This document shows, piece by piece, positions 18,361 through 26,016 of a DNA stretch of 64,000 nucleotides. Source of the DNA: Corynebacterium sp. NML140438 (GTDB lineage Bacteria > Actinomycetota > Actinomycetes > Mycobacteriales > Mycobacteriaceae). The notes under the pieces are model-generated. The model was not told where the DNA came from. It did no database searches and was given only the letters and a program-made list of their open reading frames with translations. Position 1 is the stretch's first letter. Every line of letters begins with the position of its first letter. The stretch lies in assembly GCF_001875725.1 (NCBI RefSeq), contig NZ_MLCQ01000010.1, forward strand, positions 1 through 64,000. The letters run 5' to 3'. A program made the position numbers and the translations under genes.

Positions 18361-18422
18361 AATGTTGCGTGATTCTACAGCACCCCCTTGCCGAACGCGA
18401 AAATTCAGTACGCTGGCCCGGT

Positions 18423-19415
18423 ATGAGCAGTATGAGCACACAGAACACTATGCAGGCCATCGTCCAGACTGATACCTCGGACCCGCGTGCCCTCGAACTG
18501 ACTACCGTTCCCCTCCCGGAGCTGAAGGAGGGTGAGGTGCTGCTGAAGGTGCACGCCGCGGGTGTGAATCGCGGGGACCTGATGCAGGCGAAGGGGATGT
18601 ACCCGCCGCCGAAGGGTGAGTCGGAGATTATGGGGTTGGAGTGCGCAGGCACCGTCGCTGATCCGGGCACGACCGGCCGCCAGCCGGGCGAGGAGGTCGG
18701 CTGCCTGCTGGCCGGTGGTGGCTACGCCGAGTACGTGGCGGTGCCGGAGGGCCAGCTGACGCCTAAGCCGAATAACCTCACCCTCACGGAAACCGCCGGC
18801 ATTGTGGAGGCGGCCGCCACGGTGTGGTCGAATCTGGGGATGGTCGCCGGGCTGCAGGCCGGGGACAAGGTGCTCATCCACGGGGGTGCGGGCGGCATCG
18901 GCTCCTTCGCGATCCAGCTGTGCAAAGCCATAGGCTGCGAAGTCGCCGTGACGGCGGGGAGCGCCGAGAAGCTCGAGTACTGCAAGACGCTCGGCGCGGA
19001 CAGGCTCATCAATTACAAGGAGCAGCGCTTCGAGGAGGAGCTCGCCGGCTGGGCGGACATCATCCTGGACGTCATGGGCGGCTCCTATCTGGAAGCCAAC
19101 ATCAAGACGCTGGCGGTGGATGGGAGGCTCGTCGTCATTGGGCTACAAGGTGGACCGAAGGGCACGCTCAGTCTGGGTCGCATGCTCACACGCCGCCAAT
19201 CGGTCCACGCGACAACGCTGCGCGCCCGCCCACGCCCCATGAAGGCAGCCATCGTGGCAAGCACGGTGGAGCACGTGTGGCCACTCATTGAAGCAGGCCG
19301 CATCAGGCCCAACGTCTCCCGGACCTTCCCCCTTATCGACGCCCGCTGCGCCCACACCTACCTCAACTCCGGCGAACACACCGGCAAGGTCGTCCTGGAG
19401 ATCGAAACCGTTTAG
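18423..19415 (+). CDS. NAD(P)H:quinone oxidoreductase, zinc-free MDR family
   Basis: A 330-residue medium-chain dehydrogenase/reductase of the quinone reductase type. The N-terminal GroES-like domain contains HAAGVNRGDLMQ, and the cofactor-binding motif GGAGGIGSFAIQ begins near residue 155. The zinc-binding cysteines of alcohol dehydrogenases are absent, consistent with NADPH-dependent quinone or enone reduction. The ATG at 18423 was chosen because the longer frame would run through tRNA-Ser(TGA). A second in-frame ATG lies at 18432. It is convergent with the next gene, overlapping by four bases. Confidence 0.88.
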   Translation: MSSMSTQNTMQAIVQTDTSDPRALELTTVPLPELKEGEVLLKVHAAGVNRGDLMQAKGMYPPPKGESEIMGLECAGTVADPGTTGRQPGEEVGCLLAGGGYAEYVAVPEGQLTPKPNNLTLTETAGIVEAAATVWSNLGMVAGLQAGDKVLIHGGAGGIGSFAIQLCKAIGCEVAVTAGSAEKLEYCKTLGADRLINYKEQRFEEELAGWADIILDVMGGSYLEANIKTLAVDGRLVVIGLQGGPKGTLSLGRMLTRRQSVHATTLRARPRPMKAAIVASTVEHVWPLIEAGRIRPNVSRTFPLIDARCAHTYLNSGEHTGKVVLEIETV

Positions 19416-20638
19416 GCCAGGGAGGCCACGGTGCGGATCAGCTGCTCGATGTCCACTTCCGTATTAAAAGGACCAAGCCCGACGGCGACCGCGCCACCCA
19501 TCTCGGCGACGCCCATGTCCTGGAGGAGCGGGGTGGTCGGGGCGGGCGTCGATACGATGCCGTTGGCGAAGAGCCGCTGGTGCACCGTCTCCGCCGGCAC
19601 GCCGTGCACCCCGAATACCAGGCGCGGGGTGTGCTCCAGGTGGGCACCCTCGGCGGCCTCGCCGGAGACACCCACAATATGCACCGACGGCAGGGTACCC
19701 AGGAAGGTGTGCAGGTCGTCGCGCAGGCCGCGCATGTAGCGCTGCGTCAACCCCATCGAGAACTCCAGGCGGTTGCGGCGCGTCTTGCGGCGACCCGGCT
19801 CCTCCACCAAGCGCGCGTAGTGGTCGACGATCGCGGACACCCCGCCGGCCAGGCCCGTCGATACGTCGAGCTGCAACGCCGACATATCCAGCCTGCCGAA
19901 CATCGCCTCATCCCGGAACACCAGCGCCGCCACCTGCGGCCCGCCGAGCTCCGCGACGTCAATACCCAAAATGTCCGCGCCGAAACTATCGAAATCCATT
20001 AGGTAATACGGCGCGTACGCCGAAACGTCCGCCAGCACCCACGCCCGGGAACGCTCCCGCACCGTGTCCGCAATATCCGCCACGCGGACCACAGACCCCA
20101 GCACCTCATGCGCCGCAGGGACCGCCACCAGGCGCGTCGAACCGTCCACCAGCTCACCAAACTGCCAGGCAGGCACATCACCAGTTGCCAAATCGGTCTG
20201 CGCCCAACGCAACTGCGCATCCCCCACACAACGCGCCAACGCATCCGTCAACACCGGGCGGTCCGCATTACACACCACCACCGACGAACGATGCCGAAAC
20301 AGCGGACGCATCGCCAACACCAACGCCGAATACAACACCGGAAGCGACGGCCCCAACACCACACGCTCAGGCGAAACGTTGCACAGGTCGGCGATGGCGG
20401 AGCGGGCGTCGAAAAGAAAACTTTGCCCCTCGGGCACACCGACAGTCGGGCGAGCATGCGAACCGACCCGCGGCTCCGGGCGCGCCACCGCCGTCGACAT
20501 ACGGAACGACCGCGCAACCGCCGCCGAAACCCGCTCCGGGATCTGCGGACAATCATGCGCATTCATGTAGGTCCAGCCGTCAGAAAGAGAGGTGTACAGC
20601 CCACGCACACTAGCAACGTCATACGACTGCAACGACAC
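19412..20638 (-). CDS. Class V aminotransferase/cysteine desulfurase-like protein lacking PLP lysine
   Basis: A 408-residue protein with the fold and order of the cysteine-desulfurase-like branch of class V aminotransferases. Where relatives have the PLP-binding lysine in a YKFFGPH-type motif, this protein reads DVAELGGPQ, with Glu at about residue 230. The preceding HYAPH-type region reads SAYAPYY. A Schiff base could not form there, so it may be a pseudoenzyme or have a changed role. The start at 20638 (GTG) has an excellent ribosome binding site (GGAGGAGG, five-base spacing); an ATG at 20683 is possible. It is divergent from wzm. Confidence 0.75.
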   Translation of the reverse strand: MSLQSYDVASVRGLYTSLSDGWTYMNAHDCPQIPERVSAAVARSFRMSTAVARPEPRVGSHARPTVGVPEGQSFLFDARSAIADLCNVSPERVVLGPSLPVLYSALVLAMRPLFRHRSSVVVCNADRPVLTDALARCVGDAQLRWAQTDLATGDVPAWQFGELVDGSTRLVAVPAAHEVLGSVVRVADIADTVRERSRAWVLADVSAYAPYYLMDFDSFGADILGIDVAELGGPQVAALVFRDEAMFGRLDMSALQLDVSTGLAGGVSAIVDHYARLVEEPGRRKTRRNRLEFSMGLTQRYMRGLRDDLHTFLGTLPSVHIVGVSGEAAEGAHLEHTPRLVFGVHGVPAETVHQRLFANGIVSTPAPTTPLLQDMGVAEMGGAVAVGLGPFNTEVDIEQLIRTVASLA

Positions 20639-20757
20639 CACGACCTCCTCCAGGCAACACTTCCAATCATTATGCACTCCCAAACACCGCAGCGCACGCC
20701 ACCCACAGCACCCTGCCGAAACACCGCCAACCGCCCGTGCAAGCTAGGGTATGAACC

Positions 20758-21648
20758 GTGCACAATACAAACCAGCTCCGAAACGACGTCGCAAGGATGA
20801 CCTCCGAGCCACACCACGACGACGCTCCGAAATCACAGTCGAAAACGCTGAAGCTGGCATTCCGCGACCTCATCCGCGGATGGGGCCAGCACGAACTCTG
20901 GCTCCAACTCGGCTGGCAGGACATCAAACAGCGCTACCGACGCTCCACCCTCGGCCCGCTCTGGATCACCATCGCGACCGGCGTCATGGCGCTCGCCCTC
21001 GGCCTCCTCTACTCCATGCTGTTCCAAATCAGCGTGCGCGACTTCCTCCCCCACGTCACCGTCGGCTTCATCATCTGGGGATTCATCTCCGGCTGCATCA
21101 AAGACGGCGCCGAAGTCTTCATCGAAAACGAAGGCCTCATCAAGCAGCTGCCGTCGGCCCTGTCCGTCCACGTGTACCGCCTCGTATGGCGCCAACTCCT
21201 CTTCCTCGCGCACAACCTGGTCATCTGGGTCATCCTGGTCCTCGCGTTCCGCATCGACCTCGGCTGGCAAGTCCTCCTCGCCATCCCAGCGATGGCACTC
21301 CTCGTGGTCAACGGCGTGTGGGTGACCATGCTCTTCGGCATCATCGCCACCCGATTCCGCGACGTCGCCCCGCTCCTAGAAGCGCTCGTGCAGCTACTGT
21401 TCTACGTCACCCCGATCGTCTGGACCACCCACACGCTCAAGGTGCAAGGGGGCGACGTCGCCAAGCGAGCCATGCTCGCCGAAATCAACCCCCTCTACCA
21501 CTACCTCGAGATCGTCCGCGCCCCCATGATCGGCCAGGAACTCGCCGGCTACCACTGGATCATCGTCGGCGTCTGCACCATCATCGGCCTGCTGCTCGCC
21601 CTGCTCGCCATGCGCCAAATGCGCTTCCGCGTGCCGTACTGGGTCTAA
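20758..21648 (+). CDS. wzm: ABC-2 type polysaccharide exporter permease Wzm
   Basis: A 296-residue integral membrane protein with six hydrophobic segments between about residues 65 and 285. It has the ABC-2 permease signature of polysaccharide exporters (GPLWITIATGVMALALGLLY and the WxxFLAHN-like middle loop). With Wzt it forms the exporter thought to flip the decaprenyl-linked galactan precursor across the membrane for arabinogalactan assembly; this role is known from the mycobacterial pair Rv3781/Rv3783. A GTG start was taken; an ATG at 20797 preceded by AAGG is an alternative. It is co-transcribed with wzt, 16 bases downstream. Confidence 0.9.
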   Translation: MHNTNQLRNDVARMTSEPHHDDAPKSQSKTLKLAFRDLIRGWGQHELWLQLGWQDIKQRYRRSTLGPLWITIATGVMALALGLLYSMLFQISVRDFLPHVTVGFIIWGFISGCIKDGAEVFIENEGLIKQLPSALSVHVYRLVWRQLLFLAHNLVIWVILVLAFRIDLGWQVLLAIPAMALLVVNGVWVTMLFGIIATRFRDVAPLLEALVQLLFYVTPIVWTTHTLKVQGGDVAKRAMLAEINPLYHYLEIVRAPMIGQELAGYHWIIVGVCTIIGLLLALLAMRQMRFRVPYWV

Positions 21649-21664
21649 GGAGAAGAAGTCACAC

Positions 21665-22453
21665 ATGGTTTCCATCGATACCTACAACGCCTGCGTCGAC
21701 TTCCCAATTTTCGACGCCAAATCCCGCTCACTCAAAAAAGCAGTCATGTCCTCCGCCGGAGGCAAAATCGGCAAAAATGCCTCCAACACCGTGGTCGTCG
21801 AAGCACTCAAAGACATCAACCTCCACCTGCGCGAAGGCGACCGCGTGGGCCTCGTCGGCCACAACGGCGCCGGCAAATCCACCCTGCTACGTTTGCTCTC
21901 CGGCATCTACGAACCAACCCGCGGCGTCGCCGACGTCCGCGGCCGCGTCGCCCCCGTCTTCGACCTCGGCGTCGGCATGGACCCCGAAATCTCCGGCTAC
22001 GAAAACATCATCATCCGCGGCCTCTTCCTCGGCCAGACCCGCAAACAGATGAAAGCCAAAATGGACGAAATCGCCGAATTCTCCGAACTCGGCGACTACC
22101 TCTCCATGCCACTACGCACCTACTCCACCGGCATGCGCGTCCGCCTAGCCCTGGGCGTGGTCACCTCCATCGAACCCGAAATCCTGCTCCTCGACGAAGG
22201 CATCGGCGCCGTCGACTCCGCCTTCATGGCCAAAGCCCGCGTGAGGTTAGCGGAACTCGTCGAACGCTCCGGCATCCTCGTCTTCGCCTCCCACTCCAAC
22301 GACTTCCTGGCGCAGTTGTGCAACACCGCCCTATGGGTGGACAAAGGCGAAATCAGGAAAGCCGGCCTGGTCTCCGAAGTCGTCGGTGCCTACGAAGGCC
22401 CCGAAGCCGGCCAGTACGTCGACGACCTGGTCAAGCGGTTCCAGGCGGAGTAG
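21665..22453 (+). CDS. wzt: ABC transporter ATP-binding protein Wzt
   Basis: A 262-residue ATPase partner of Wzm. Walker A is GHNGAGKST at residues 65-73. The signature reads YSTGMRVRLA (about 149-158), a form typical of polysaccharide exporters, and Walker B is ILLLDEG just after. The short C-terminus lacks an O-antigen-binding domain, so substrate specificity probably lies in the permease. A good ribosome binding site (AAGGAGAAG) precedes the ATG. In relatives glfT1 is close by; here a repeat-flanked gene intervenes. Confidence 0.92.
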   Translation: MVSIDTYNACVDFPIFDAKSRSLKKAVMSSAGGKIGKNASNTVVVEALKDINLHLREGDRVGLVGHNGAGKSTLLRLLSGIYEPTRGVADVRGRVAPVFDLGVGMDPEISGYENIIIRGLFLGQTRKQMKAKMDEIAEFSELGDYLSMPLRTYSTGMRVRLALGVVTSIEPEILLLDEGIGAVDSAFMAKARVRLAELVERSGILVFASHSNDFLAQLCNTALWVDKGEIRKAGLVSEVVGAYEGPEAGQYVDDLVKRFQAE

Positions 22454-22483
22454 GCGCCGGGCTGGTCTCCCTCCGTCCGCTCC

Positions 22484-22618
22484 GAAAAAGTTCCCGCGCC
22501 CGGGAATCATTTTGGGTTTTGGGGTGGTTCCGTTCGACCGACACTTGCATTTCCCCAGGTGGCGACACACGTCCACGAAGAAAGGTCCCGGTTTTCAAAA
22601 TCCGTTGGGAACTTTTTC
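22484..22618 (+). repeat. 134-bp element with terminal inverted repeats, left copy
   Basis: The ends are GAAAAAGTTCCC and GGGAACTTTTTC, a perfect 12-bp inverted pair. The interior contains GTTCCCGCGCCCGGGAA, CATTTTGG, TTTCCCCAGGTGGCGACAC, GTCCACGAAGAAAGG and TCCCGGTTTTC, all shared with two other copies. The stop codon of the neighbouring minus-strand gene lies inside this copy. It is oriented opposite to the copy at 23682-23815. Confidence 0.88.
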
Positions 22619-23599
22619 AGCCTGCGCAGCGCCCCGGCCTTCGCGCATCAGCTTTTCGATCAGGTCAAGGCACTCAAACATCGTGGCCGCCGAACACCGC
22701 GCCGGTGTCCAACCCTGCGCAATCATCTTCAGGGTGATCGAGGAGTCCTTATTGCGCTGTTGGTAATCGGAATGGTGCGCCCCGTCGTACATGACGGCAA
22801 TCTTCAACTCGGGAATGGCAAGGTCAAACACAGTAACAAGCTGGCCACCGACCCTCAGCGGCACTTGTTCTTCTACTGTGCAGCCATGCCGGTCGGCCAG
22901 GGCGGCAACCAGCAGGCGCATTTCAGTCTCTTTTGGCGAGTCTGCCAATGCGCTGCTGTGCAGCAACACCTTGTGCAGCCATGCGGCATCGATTTTGTGC
23001 CTGGCTGCCTTGGCGATGCTACTGGGGGTGATGTCCCAGAAACGGCGCACGCAGTCCACTAGTTGGATGCCTCGGATCTCTTCGGGGGCCAACCCTTCTA
23101 CAGTGATGGTGTTCCACCGGTGTTCACCGCGTTTGACCTGGACAAGCGCCTGGATTACGGCGGTAAGTGGTGTGACTGCTTGCAGTGATACACCCCGGTG
23201 GGTGACGGTCCATATTGCAAGTAAGGTCCGCGACCTGCGGATTGTTGGGCGGCAGGGGCCGCCGAGGCTGGTGTGACCGGAGGTGGTCACCAGGGTGGTG
23301 TCGGCGCCTTCGACGAGATACGGCAACCCGTAGAGCGCGAGCGCCGAGAATCCGGCGATGATGCAGCCACGTTGTTCTACTGCGTGTGCGATTGCACGCA
23401 CTGCTGCCGGGGCGTGATAACTGAGGTTTCTGGGATGATAGCGAGCGTTGTTTTGGACTTGCCATGGTTGTAGGCAGTGCTCGGTACGCAGGTAGCGGCG
23501 CAGACTGACCTGGTGGTACGAGCGATCAGGTGTTCGCTGCTTTTGGTGGATCAGGGGCGTGTCGAGGTCGATGGTCATGCCGTTGTAGAGAGTGTTCAT
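22595..23599 (-). CDS. Putative DUF559-type endonuclease-domain protein between repeats
   Basis: A protein of about 334 residues. The N-terminal two-thirds resemble the AbiEi/type IV antitoxin-like proteins found fused to nuclease-like domains in Actinobacteria. The C-terminal 100 residues carry a Vsr/DUF559-like pattern: E in SPKETEMRLL, D in VFDLAIPELKIAVMYDG, then H and the QRNKD segment, consistent with a PD-(D/E)xK fold. The function is not established. ATG at 23599 or 23578 may start it. It is flanked by inverted 134-bp repeats, and its last eight codons and stop lie inside the left repeat. It separates wzt from glfT1. Confidence 0.7.
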   Translation of the reverse strand: MNTLYNGMTIDLDTPLIHQKQRTPDRSYHQVSLRRYLRTEHCLQPWQVQNNARYHPRNLSYHAPAAVRAIAHAVEQRGCIIAGFSALALYGLPYLVEGADTTLVTTSGHTSLGGPCRPTIRRSRTLLAIWTVTHRGVSLQAVTPLTAVIQALVQVKRGEHRWNTITVEGLAPEEIRGIQLVDCVRRFWDITPSSIAKAARHKIDAAWLHKVLLHSSALADSPKETEMRLLVAALADRHGCTVEEQVPLRVGGQLVTVFDLAIPELKIAVMYDGAHHSDYQQRNKDSSITLKMIAQGWTPARCSAATMFECLDLIEKLMREGRGAAQAEKVPNGF

Positions 23600-23681
23600 A
23601 CCGTTTAGACGTAACAACGGCGTGTTCGGCTCCCTCGGTCCTGTTATTTTTCGACGCCCACAGCCCCGCCCGCCGCCCGCC

Positions 23682-23815
23682 GAGAAAGTTCCCCACGTTT
23701 TTTGAAAACCGGGACCTTTCTTGGTGGACATGTGTCGCCACCTGGGGAAATGTAAGCTCCGGTCGACCAGAACCGGCCTCAGACCCAAAATGGTCCCCGG
23801 CTCGGGAACTATTTC
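23682..23815 (-). repeat. 134-bp element with terminal inverted repeats, right copy
   Basis: This is the inverted counterpart of the element at 22484. Read on the minus strand it begins GAAATAGTTCCC, contains CATTTTGGG, TTTCCCCAGGTGGCGACACA and GTCCCGGTTTTCAAAA, and ends GGGAACTTTCTC. It occupies most of the 320-base gap between the endonuclease-like gene and glfT1. I see no other gene in that gap. Confidence 0.88.
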
Positions 23816-23921
23816 GAGGAGACTGCGAAGACCCCTTGGTTTGCAGGGGTTTCGCGGGCTAAAACGCCATGAACCCGGACGCACCACCACCCCGCCCAGC
23901 CGATGGTGCACAATATGAGGC

Positions 23922-24839
23922 ATGACTGGAACTGGAACGGCACACCTGAAACGTAGTGGTTCGACGGCGGCGGTGATCGTGACGCATAAGCGTGTCGAGA
24001 TGCTGCGGCATTCCCTGGAGCAGGTGGTGAACCAGACGCACCCGGTGCAGTGGGTGATCGTGGTGGATAACGGCGCTGAGCAGGCTGTTCGTGAACTGCT
24101 AGAGGAGTTGGCTGGGGATCGGGCGGTGTATTTGCCGTCGAAGACGAACTTGGGTGGTGCTGGCGGGTTCGCGTATGGCTTTTTGACGGCGCTGGCGTTG
24201 GGGGCGGACGCGATTTGGTGCGCGGACGATGATGGTCGCCCGGCGGATCACGGCGTGTTGGAGGAGCTGTATCGGGTGGCGGAGCAGCACCGGCTGCATG
24301 AGGTGAGCCCGGTGGTGGCGAATATTGGGGATCCGGCGAAGTTGGCGTTTCCGCTGCGCCAGGGCTTGGAGTGGAAGCGGACGACGGCTGAGTTGGAGGG
24401 GTCGTTTTTGCCGAATTATGCGTCCTTGTTTAATGGGGCGTTGATTTCGGCGGAGGCGATGGAGCGGATTGGTGTGCCGGATTATCGCCTGTTCATTCGG
24501 GGTGATGAGGTGGAGTATCACCGGCGTTTGTCGCAGTCGGGGCTGCGGTATGGCACGGCGCTGACCACGAAGTATTTGCACCCGGATGGGTCGGGTGAGT
24601 TCCACCCGATTATGGGTGGTCGGGCGCATGCACAGTGGCCGGATAATGAGTCGAAAAGGTATTTCACGTATCGGAATCGCGGCTACATCATTAATCAGCA
24701 AGGGATGAAGAAGATGAAGCTGCAGGAGGTGGTGCGTTTCGGGTGGTTCTTCTTGGTGGAGCGGAAGGACCCGAAGGGCTTCCTGCAGTGGCTGCGTCTG
24801 CTGCGGATGGGGGCGCGGGAGGACTTTAGGCGTCCTTAA
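23922..24839 (+). CDS. glfT1: Galactofuranosyltransferase GlfT1
   Basis: A 305-residue GT2-family glycosyltransferase that adds the first galactofuranose residues to decaprenyl-PP-GlcNAc-Rha in galactan synthesis. The N-terminal strand AAVIVTHKR, the NLGGAGGF motif, the metal-binding CADDDGRP and the acceptor-side GDEVEYHRR (catalytic base region) are visible. The C-terminal SKRYFTYRNRGY region is typical of GlfT1-like proteins. It overlaps convergent gtrA by 14 bases. Position next to wzm/wzt and dprE supports the assignment. Confidence 0.92.
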   Translation: MTGTGTAHLKRSGSTAAVIVTHKRVEMLRHSLEQVVNQTHPVQWVIVVDNGAEQAVRELLEELAGDRAVYLPSKTNLGGAGGFAYGFLTALALGADAIWCADDDGRPADHGVLEELYRVAEQHRLHEVSPVVANIGDPAKLAFPLRQGLEWKRTTAELEGSFLPNYASLFNGALISAEAMERIGVPDYRLFIRGDEVEYHRRLSQSGLRYGTALTTKYLHPDGSGEFHPIMGGRAHAQWPDNESKRYFTYRNRGYIINQQGMKKMKLQEVVRFGWFFLVERKDPKGFLQWLRLLRMGAREDFRRP

Positions 24840-25227
24840 AGATGACTTTGCTTTGGAGGACGAAGTTGGTCACGGTGGCAACGCCTTGGGCGATGACGAA
24901 GGACACGGCGTTCTTCCACGAATCTTGCAAGCCTAGCGACGACAACGGCTCGTCCGTCACCCTCCACAGCAACATCTGCACCGCGAAGGTGGTGGCGTAG
25001 AGGATGAACACGGCGCTGGCTTTTTTGGCGTCGATTTTGGCGTTGAAGGCGAACTTGGAGTTCAGCACGTAGGCGGAGATGGTCCCGAAGACCCAGCCCA
25101 CGGCCTTGGCAAGATCGCGTTGGACGTCGAGGGCTTGGTCGAGGGTGTTGGTGATGCCGAAGTCGATGACGGCGCAGCCGATGCCGATGATGAGGAATGG
25201 CAGCACCTGCTGCTTCATCGCGCTCAC
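24826..25227 (-). CDS. GtrA family membrane protein
   Basis: A 133-residue protein with four predicted transmembrane helices and the GtrA-family N-terminus (FLIIGIGCAVIDFGITNTL). GtrA-like proteins help move or anchor polyprenyl-linked sugars. The mycobacterial relative Rv3789 sits beside dprE1 and was linked to decaprenyl-phospho-arabinose flipping or to recruiting AftA-type enzymes. The GTG start overlaps the upstream stop (GTGA), indicating translational coupling with the preceding membrane protein gene. An internal ATG lies three codons further on. Confidence 0.88.
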   Translation of the reverse strand: MSAMKQQVLPFLIIGIGCAVIDFGITNTLDQALDVQRDLAKAVGWVFGTISAYVLNSKFAFNAKIDAKKASAVFILYATTFAVQMLLWRVTDEPLSSLGLQDSWKNAVSFVIAQGVATVTNFVLQSKVIFKDA

Positions 25228-25667
25228 AGTTGTTTCACCCCGAGGTACGCGAGGGCTGCGACGGTGCCGATCGCCACGTTGGGCTTTGCGACGCCCCTCC
25301 GGCCCAGCCAGCCTGCCAGTTTCTTCTGGGCCTGCACCCCGGCGGCGAAGGCGCCGACGGCGGCCACGGCGATGCCGCCGATAGTGAACCAGGTGGTGGC
25401 GATGGATTCGGCTTCGCCCTGTTCGGATTCGAGGACGGCGGTGAGGTCGTTGCGTGGGTCCTCGTCGAAGGCGTTGAAGGCGGCGATGGTGGCGAGGTTC
25501 GCGGCGCCGAGGAGGGTCCAGGCCAGCGCCTTCCGCGTGGTGAAGTCTGGGACGGAGGCTGCGGCGAGGATGTAGGCGGCTTGGATGCACTGGCCGCCGA
25601 AGGTGTCGTCGAGGGCGTTGTAGTCGATGGTGGGCTCGTCGACAAGTGATTGAATCGTGTCAGTCAT
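25224..25667 (-). CDS. Unknown small membrane protein coupled to gtrA
   Basis: A 147-residue protein with weakly hydrophobic helical segments around residues 30-80 and 90-115 (FTIGGIAVAAVGAFAAGV) and a C-terminal AIGTVAALAYLGV helix. I do not recognise a family. It is translationally coupled to gtrA through a GTGA overlap, so a role in lipid-linked sugar transport is possible but inferred only from context. ATG at 25667 was chosen; an upstream in-frame ATG at 25700 would overlap the divergent small gene. Confidence 0.7.
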   Translation of the reverse strand: MTDTIQSLVDEPTIDYNALDDTFGGQCIQAAYILAAASVPDFTTRKALAWTLLGAANLATIAAFNAFDEDPRNDLTAVLESEQGEAESIATTWFTIGGIAVAAVGAFAAGVQAQKKLAGWLGRRGVAKPNVAIGTVAALAYLGVKQL

Positions 25668-25698
25668 GGTGTCCAATGCTACTAGTAGGGTGAAAAGC

Positions 25699-25917
25699 AT
25701 GAGTAAGCATGAGGAGATTCATGAGGCGGCGCAGCGCGTCGAGGTGCCGCTGTCTGATTACATGGTAAGGCTGTTCGCGGAGGAGCTGCCGTTTGTGGAT
25801 TCGATGTCGCGTGGTCGCATCTATGAGCTGCTGCGGGAGCATAAGGCTGCGGGGAAGCCGGAAATTACGTCGCAGGAGGAGCTTCCTGCAGAAATCAGGG
25901 AGCTTATGGACCTTTAG
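25699..25917 (+). CDS. Small conserved-type hypothetical protein
   Basis: A 72-residue acidic protein starting MSKHEEIHEAAQRVEVPLSD, predicted helical, with no membrane segment or known motif. Codon use is like that of its neighbours, and a weak purine-rich stretch (GGGTGAAAAGC) precedes the ATG. It is divergent from the gtrA-linked membrane gene (31 bases apart) and upstream of dprE1. Function is not assigned. Confidence 0.65.
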   Translation: MSKHEEIHEAAQRVEVPLSDYMVRLFAEELPFVDSMSRGRIYELLREHKAAGKPEITSQEELPAEIRELMDL

Positions 25918-26016
25918 TATGATGCTTTTATAGGTTTTCCAACTTACATCATTTAGACTCGAACCGAATGTCTTCGCACTTCGGCGAAGCTACGACGACA
26001 AGAAGAAGCGAAAGAG

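Noticed and set aside
18075..18422. Upstream extension of the quinone oxidoreductase frame
   Set aside because: The extension passes through three tRNA genes and is not protein-like; the ATG at 18423 matches the family start.
22595..23923. Longer version of the endonuclease-like gene starting at 23923
   Set aside because: The additional N-terminal part is translated from the right-hand 134-bp repeat and lacks protein-like features; ATG 23599 or 23578 lies after the repeat.
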